Shown here: positions 58,045 through 64,000 of the stretch, in pieces
How positions within the stretch are numbered: position 1 is the stretch's first letter
How the letters are laid out: the number at the start of each line of letters is the position of its first letter
Source: Choristoneura fumiferana
Lineage: Eukaryota; Arthropoda; Insecta; Lepidoptera; Tortricidae
Assembly: GCF_025370935.1 (NCBI RefSeq)
Contig: NC_133474.1
Location: 19,973,740-20,037,739, forward strand
Direction: 5' to 3'
Length of the DNA: 64,000 nt
The notes under the pieces: generated by a model
What the model was told of the DNA's origin: nothing
What the model saw: only the letters and a program-made list of their open reading frames with translations
Database searches by the model: none
Translations under genes and position numbers: made by a program

Positions 58045-60925
58045 TTAGATCTCCCCTCGTAGCATTCTCTTCCTGTACTGGTAAAGTTTTTTTATCCACA
58101 TCTCTCGTAACTCTTCTTCCGGAGGTATTTCCTGAAAAAAAAAAAAAAACATTGGCAATCATTAACTTTTCTGTTGGTTTATTTATCCTCGAGAGTGCTT
58201 TATTAAAAACACATAAACACTACAAAAAAAGCTGAATGTACAGTCAACAGCAGAAGTAGACGAAGCAGTTGTGGTGCTAAAAATGATCTAAGCACTTCTT
58301 TTACAAAGAGGACTACAATAATGTTTATTTTAAAAATTTAAAATTGAAGTTCAGCAAATTGAGTGGAGGGAGACAAATGGTTTACATAAACACTAATAAC
58401 AATGTACAATCCATACTAATATTATAAATGCGAAAGTGTGTGCATTTGTGTATTTGTATGTTTGTCCGTCTTTCACGTCGAAATGGAGCGACAGATTGAC
58501 ATGATTTTTGCAATAGGGATAGTTTATGGGCCAGAGAGTGACATAAGCTACTTTACCCTGGAAAAATGCACAGTTTCCGAGGTAACAGCGCGCGATAACC
58601 GAATTCCATGCGGAAAAATTCAGTTTATGAGCATTTGGGTGTGTCAGTGAAAGGTGAGGATAAAATACAATAATTTAAAATATTGTCAACGATACTGCAA
58701 TGCCGCGTAACCAATGTTGCTAATGCGGCGTAACCTACAAAAGTAGAAAATTGAGATTTCACAGCCAGTATAATATAGGTAAACGCAAAAATGTTTTAAT
58801 TTTAACACTAAAAAAAAATAGTCAATGTTGGTTACACGGCATTAGCCATTGGTTTTGGTTATGCGGCATTGCAGTATCATTGACACTTTATACTTACATC
58901 CAAGTTAATAATAGTATCATCATATTTATTCACTTTGATGTCTGAATTTGGAACTTTGACAGTCTCAGAATCCAAATCGATCACAATATTCTGATTCTGT
59001 TTCTTGCTTTTTGATGATGTGAAAGATCTCTGTATAAATGAGTCGCTGTTCAGTTCTTCAAGTAAGTTTCTATCATGGATTGTTGGCATATCTTCCTTGA
59101 CTTCTACTTCTGGGTACTCATAAGTTGGTATTTTGGTCATAGTCAGGCCTGCAGCCTGTGCTGCTTTGATTGCCTGCTCGACTTTAGTTTCTGTGTCATC
59201 CAGTCGTACTGATTTCATAACATGTGCTGGTTCTGAAATGGGTTAGAAGATACAAATTCCAGAAAAGGAAATTTGAGAGGTACCTTGTTGTAGGATTAGT
59301 TGATGAACAGTGCTACCATGTGATCAATATCAGTAGTAAGTCTGATTTTTGGCAAAATCTGACTGGTACACATACAATACATACAAACTAATACAAGTTT
59401 TAACTTGCACTGCGACTCCACAAACACAAAACAAAAATAGGAAAAAATATACAATATTTTTTTGTAATATGCAAACTACCTCCGACCAGCCACAAAGTGT
59501 GGGAGTTAAATAAACAACTCATAGGACTCACAGGATGTTTGATTATCGCCGAACATTACCAAATTTAATTTATTAATTTATATTAATATAAAGAAACATC
59601 TGCTTTTAATAATGGATCCAATCTGTTCACAAAATATTGGTTAAGTTTTCGTTTGATATTTTTCTCATTTCATCAGTTTTAATCTCCAGAGGAAACTTAT
59701 TCAAAGAAAAGGAACCTTGTAATGGAGACGCTGGGCCTCATACAAGTTCTGGTGATGCAGAATACTACACAATGTAGTATTAACTACATAATAATATTAA
59801 TAACTCATCTATTTTTTCAGAAATAGTGCCTTTTAGCTTAGGAGGGCAGCATCTACAACACATGTTATTAGGTACCCCATTGCTTTATTACAGCAGAATG
59901 CCTTTTGCCCAGAATTTGTCTCTGTACCTAAAACTAAAAAAAGATGTTGGCTCTCTATTCCGTGGGAATTTTAAAAAGTCCATTCTTAGCTAGACATCCA
60001 CAAGGAATATGTCTAAATTTCAAATATTTCACCTCAGTGGTCAAGTAGCTAAGAGAATCATAATTCAATAACATTCAATAGATGATGCTTCCGATAGCCT
60101 GTTGGAGTTTAGCTTTTAGTAGTCTTAGGGTCTGTTTCAACACTGTCTCAAGTTTTATACAGATTATTAAAATACCTCAAACGGGACTTATCATGCTAAA
60201 CATGCAATTAATATTTACATCAACATTTCAACCACATTACAGTGGCCGTGGTCATGAGTAGCTGAAGTGTGGGTGTCAAGTCTGCCTAGCAGGGTGAGGC
60301 TTTAAACTAGCGGCACTTGATAAAAAAAAGTACTGGCACTTGTAACTCGAACTAAACATGATAAGTCCCGTTTGTGTATTTTAATTGAGAAAATCACGAA
60401 AGTTTTAAAACATTATAACAAATATCTGTGTTGCCATTTCTAACTATTAACTTGGTTCAATTAATTAAACAGATACATATCACATCTGTCATGTCATAAA
60501 ATAATCAGAATTTTAAATGGTTATATTAATATATTACTATGGTAAAATCATGTTACCTATATCAAACGAGCTAGCTCTGCTACTGGACGAGCGAGTGCGA
60601 GACCGCCTGCGTGACTTCTTGCTGCTTTTCCCGCGTTTGGATCTACCGCGGGAGCTGCTCCGAGACTTGGAGCGTCTCGACCGTTTCGACCGCGACCTCG
60701 ACGTCGAACGTCTCCTACCTAGAGCCATAGCGATCGCGCGACAAACTCCTCGAATAGCTCCTTCTCCTGTGTCTATGAGAGCTGGATTTGCTCTTATGGC
60801 TGGTCACTGAGCGATCCCTCGATCGGGAACGTCTCTTGTGTTTGCTTTTTCTTTCTTTCATATGACGATTCTGAACTGTAGGAAGAGCTTCTTTTGTCAC
60901 GATGAGATACTTTGTCGCGAGGCAT
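58045..60925 (-). CDS. Rsrc1: RSRC1/SRrp53-like SR-related splicing protein, with two apparent frameshifts
   Basis: RSRC1 proteins have an N-terminal RS domain and act in pre-mRNA splicing. Exons: 60557-60925, 58898-59232, 58045-58131. The intact product would be about 262 residues. Exon 1 starts MPRDKVSHRDKRSSSYSSES and continues as an Arg/Ser-rich domain (RRSRSRDRS, RRSTSRSRSKRSRRSKSR). Exon 2 carries LEELNSDSFIQRSFTSSKSK, like the SDSFxQxxFxSSK signature of RSRC1. Exon 3 ends with MWIKKLYQYRKRMLRGEI, like the WFKRLIALRQERLMG tail of the family. The exon joins keep phase only if two extra bases in exon 1 are discounted: one A in the A-run near 60850 and one T near 60717. Exons 2 and 3 are intact, so assembly error is more likely than gene loss. 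Confidence 0.85.
58415..58625 (+). mobile_element. LEP1/Helitron-like repeat, RSRC1 intron 2
   Basis: Opens ACTAATATTATAAATGCGAA with TGTATGTTTGTCCGTCTTTCACG and TAAGCTACTTTACCCTGG, the same module as at 56311. The 3' end is diverged. Confidence 0.65.
60167..60384. mobile_element. Foldback MITE in RSRC1 intron 1
   Basis: Inverted ends of ~28 bases: TTAAAATACCTCAAACGGGA (left, running on to CTTATCATG) and TCCCGTTTGTGTATTTTAA (right). It is about 218 bp and non-coding. Confidence 0.75.
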
Positions 60926-62335
60926 TTTAGTTTCACGTGGCTTTAGATGTTATTAGTTAAATAATAAATACACAAGACGTCGACCATTATTTATTACTTT
61001 CCACTTGATTATCAGGCCGCGGCCACATGAAATCGCTCGAAGGTGCGGCCACATGCAGTCGCTCGTCGCTCGTTTGCACTTGCAGCGATAAATCTGGTCA
61101 CGTAGCAGTCAAGGCAGGCAGTGGTACAAATAAAAGAAATTGGAGTGAATGTAAAAAAATAACCAGTTTTTTTCTGAAATTGAAGAAGTTTTTTTTCAGC
61201 GATAAAGCTCATCATTTTCAGCTTTATCGCTGTATGTCATGTGACCAGCCAGATTTATCGCTGGAAACGAGCGTCGAGCGATTTGCATGTGGTCGCGTCC
61301 TTATACCGTCTGTGCTGTCACTTCACTGTCATAGTTTGACACTGACAGTTTCCACTTTTTTCTTAATGAAATGTTAAAGGAAAATATGTTCATACATACA
61401 TGAAACATGTGAGTTCTAAAAAAATACAGCATTCCAATTTCACGACAACACCAGTAAACAAATTATCTGACTTACTGGGTTCAAACCGATCAAAAAAGAA
61501 AAAGAAGCCATCAATCAGTATCAGATTTCTTTAATTTTCTAATAGATACTTACTAATATTTTTTACCACACTCAAATTTGCCAAACAGTAAAATGGTAAG
61601 ACTGTTTTTCTATCGTTTATTTATTTAAGTGAACCTTATGAAGACTAGTACTGTTTAGTTTAAGAATAATAATTCAATATAACTAAATCTATTATTAATA
61701 TCGGCAACGTTAAATAAAGGATTTCAAAAGTAACGAGAATTAGTTCAAAGGTAATTCACTAGATGGCTTACTAGACAGCTAAATCCAATGCGTTTCGTTC
61801 TATCTACAGTTTATATTTACAATTGAAAATAATAAATTACAATGTTTATTGTGCTTATCAATACCAATTTTTAAAATAATTATGAATTTAAATATTTTAT
61901 ATTTTTTGAGCTTTATTTAGCTGTAAGCTCTGTCCGGTAAAATAACGTAAGTAAAGAAAAAATATTAATTACTTTTTCTACGTAGTCAGGAACGTTGCTT
62001 AGGGCAGCGACCAGTCAGTCGGCCTCGATGACGGAATGTGTGAAATTTTTAAGATGGTGATGAACAGTGTTTTTGATATTTTAGCCAAGAAAATCATTAC
62101 AAGTGCTCTGTTTCTTTACTGAAATAAGCAGAATGTGTGTTATTTTGTGATTGTGTGACCGTAATGTTTTACCCCTTAGTGCAGTGGACCTGAAGTGTCG
62201 AACTTGAGCTGTCTGATCATTGACATTGTTTCGTAAAAAAATTAGAGCCCATCGCGATTGTTATGTTTATACTCGTATCGTGTGCATTTATAGCGGATAG
62301 TAAATGGTTTAAGCAATTCTGATGTTTTCGAAGAC
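60926..62335. other. Divergent region between RSRC1 and an unidentified rightward gene
   Basis: Both flanking genes would start here. The 90 bases before the RSRC1 start are free of repeats; a foldback element follows at 61015. The part from about 61980 to 62335 may be 5' untranslated sequence of the next gene. No core promoter element could be assigned. Confidence 0.4.
61015..61300. mobile_element. Foldback element upstream of RSRC1
   Basis: The left arm GGCCGCGGCCACATG with TCGCTCGTTTGC and GCGATAAATCTGGTCACGT pairs with the right arm TGTGACCAGCCAGATTTATCG, AACGAGCGTCGAGCGATTTG and CATGTGGTCGCGTCC. The inner part also folds (AGCGATAAAGCT/AGCTTTATCGCT). Non-coding. Confidence 0.75.
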
Positions 62336-62398
62336 ATGGAGAGGCAGGATAGAACACATGCCAACATGGAGGCTACGGACTCAGTGGACACAAAACAG
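62336..62398 (+). CDS. Possible first coding exon of an unidentified gene
   Basis: An ATG followed by 21 codons (starting MERQDRTHANMEATDSVDTK) ends at CAG|GTGAGC, a consensus splice donor, in phase 0. Upstream sequence is GC-balanced and free of repeats, compatible with a 5' untranslated region, but no downstream exon can be seen before the right edge, and other upstream ATGs exist. I do not recognise the peptide. Confidence 0.35.
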
Positions 62399-64000
62399 GT
62401 GAGCGCTTCGTCTGTAATTGCCGGTTGTTAACAGTTTTCTCTCGGCCGTGTTCATGTCGCCTTGGTGCTCACACTTGAGCTTGCATGTCTTTATCAGTGC
62501 CTTACAATCAGCTGGTAATCATAATGCATGCTATAATTTCCATAATTGAACTGGAGTTACATATTCTTGAAGTAGAAACAGAATATTAATAGGATTACCA
62601 ATTTGATCTTGAAAGTTAGTTGGAAATTTGTTCCTAAGTGACCATGTATCCTTATAGATCTAATAAAACAAACCAAGGTTTGTCAGTGGGCGCTCTGCCC
62701 ACACCGCTGATGAATAAATTATAGGCATAGAACATTGTTATGAGCCTTATGTGTCAGTCCAGATGCTTTTATGACATACTCCTTTTGTTCTTGACCTTTT
62801 TTAAAATTGAGTACATGTCTGGAAATTTAATTAACTGTGCTTTTACCAACTTCCTTTGCAAAATAAAGTTATGTCTATGTCAAAAGTAATACTGATGAGC
62901 ATATTATTCAATCTATTTGGACAGGCATAATTTTATTCATAGGTTTATTTTAACTTATTTATATACTTAAATTGATTTCTGTGCTAGTCTAATATTTCAA
63001 AAGAATATTTAAAAAAAGCATCTGAAACAGTACCATTAAAGAAATTCACAACATGATTTACTTACCATTTGTATTCTCTTTCATAATCATACCATTTTTA
63101 GGCCTCATAGCCAGCCCTTCATACAAAATGTGTACACTCGGGGCATATATAAAATTAAGATGTAATTTTGCCTATAATTTCCAACTTCAATATAAAAAAA
63201 AAAGTTTAAATAAAATAAATAATGTTGTTACACTTATGTTTACGTTTACCAAATGTGAGACAAAAAAAAAATACCTTTATACAATAAATACATATTAACT
63301 TCATATTTGATTCTAAGTATCTCAATCAATAATTGTAATATGATCTTTAATTAAAATAAATGTTGAGTACAATGACCAATGATTCACTTTCTATAGATGC
63401 TATTATTAATTATGATTTAAAACTCATTTATGATTTAATTATGTAGTACAGTTTGTGGGTTGCTTAAGTATGAACTGGTTCACCTTAACCAATATTAAAT
63501 GTAACTGCATATGCGGGAACCAGTTTATTTGAACTTATGTTAATTGTATTACATTAAGGCAGTGGCTTTCCTTGCTTTTTGTGTGACTTTTGTTGGTCCC
63601 AAAAAGTATATCAATTTCCAATAAGAACCTAGTATTTTATTAAATGCAAGTGTTTATGTGGTTACTCTTTCATGCTAATACAGCTTAACAGATTGAGAGG
63701 AAGGCGAACAAGCATGCGGTCATTTAATGGAATATGAACTCCTTTGCTTGTGAGTATGAACAACACTGTTGCTTGCCTTAAAAAAAGGATAAGCCCTTTC
63801 CTTGAAAGCCCTGCAGGCGCAGGTCTAGCTCAAAAAGGTTGTGGTGGCAGCCACTTGAAAATCAACTGCAGAATTCATGATCCATCAGCCTATCAATCTC
63901 AATAGACCGTGAAAGACTGTCCTCAGAAGTCTATTAGGATTGTGGGGAACCGTGGATCGGCCCTTGAAGCCCTGATGTCATAGTAATGTTAATAAATATG
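62399..64000. other. AT-rich sequence to the right edge, no feature recognised
   Basis: If the exon at 62336 is real, this is its first intron. I see no convincing exon, repeat with defined ends, or RNA gene. The open frame at 63053-63298 has no coding character (rich in Ile, Phe, Lys, Asn). Confidence 0.5.

Noticed and set aside
58045..60925. RSRC1 as a decayed pseudogene
   Set aside because: Introns with good splice sites, intact exons 2 and 3, and conserved family signatures argue for a live gene with sequence errors in exon 1.

Overview
The window is nuclear DNA of an insect, very probably a moth or butterfly. The evidence is short exons with GT-AG introns, AT-rich introns packed with Lepidoptera-type repeats (short foldback MITEs, LEP1/Helitron-like modules, a tRNA-type SINE, LINE tails), and gene products that are clearly animal. 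Species cannot be fixed from the sequence. There is one run of exactly 100 N (33603-33702).

Layout. (1) 305-13735, minus strand: fifteen exons of a Myopic/HD-PTP (PTPN23) ortholog. They run from the initiator Met through the BRO1 domain, the V-shaped coiled-coil domain and a very long Tyr/Gln/Ser/Pro-rich linker. The phosphatase domain would lie beyond the left edge. A 104-bp minisatellite sits across one of its exon-intron borders. (2) 16102-29794, plus strand: a 20-exon gene for a nuclear protein of about 1189 residues, with an AT-hook-like stretch, a domain that reads like a Merlin/ISXO2-type transposase that has lost one catalytic Asp, basic linkers, and a C2H2 array matching that of POGZ/Row. 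(3) 31148-32729, minus strand: SNRNP25, the U11/U12 snRNP 25K protein. (4) 33703-54429: a second, slightly diverged version of 18349-33602, with row-like exons 5-20 and SNRNP25 again. (5) 57435-57707, plus: the Timm13 small Tim chaperone. (6) 58045-60925, minus: an RSRC1/SRrp53-type SR protein. (7) 62336 onward: possibly the first coding exon of an unidentified gene.

The main structural result is that 18349-33602 and 33703-54429 look like two haplotypes of one locus placed end to end by the assembler, not a real tandem duplication. The first copy stops at the N run at the base where the second copy carries on into unique sequence. The first four exons of the row-like gene are present only once. 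The coding differences I compared are synonymous. The copies differ mainly by insertions present only in the second: a 4.5-kb Copia element with apparently identical LTRs, a 5'-truncated LINE and a SINE.

Single-base indels break reading frames in exons of row (two in copy 1, one in copy 2), SNRNP25 (copy 1 only), RSRC1 (two) and the Copia pol gene. For row and SNRNP25 the other copy is intact at the same place, which points to residual indel error in a long-read assembly. The real locus should therefore be read as mop (-) / row (+) / SNRNP25 (-) / Timm13 (+) / RSRC1 (-). The genes have unrelated housekeeping roles: endosomal sorting, chromatin, minor-spliceosome function, mitochondrial import and splicing.
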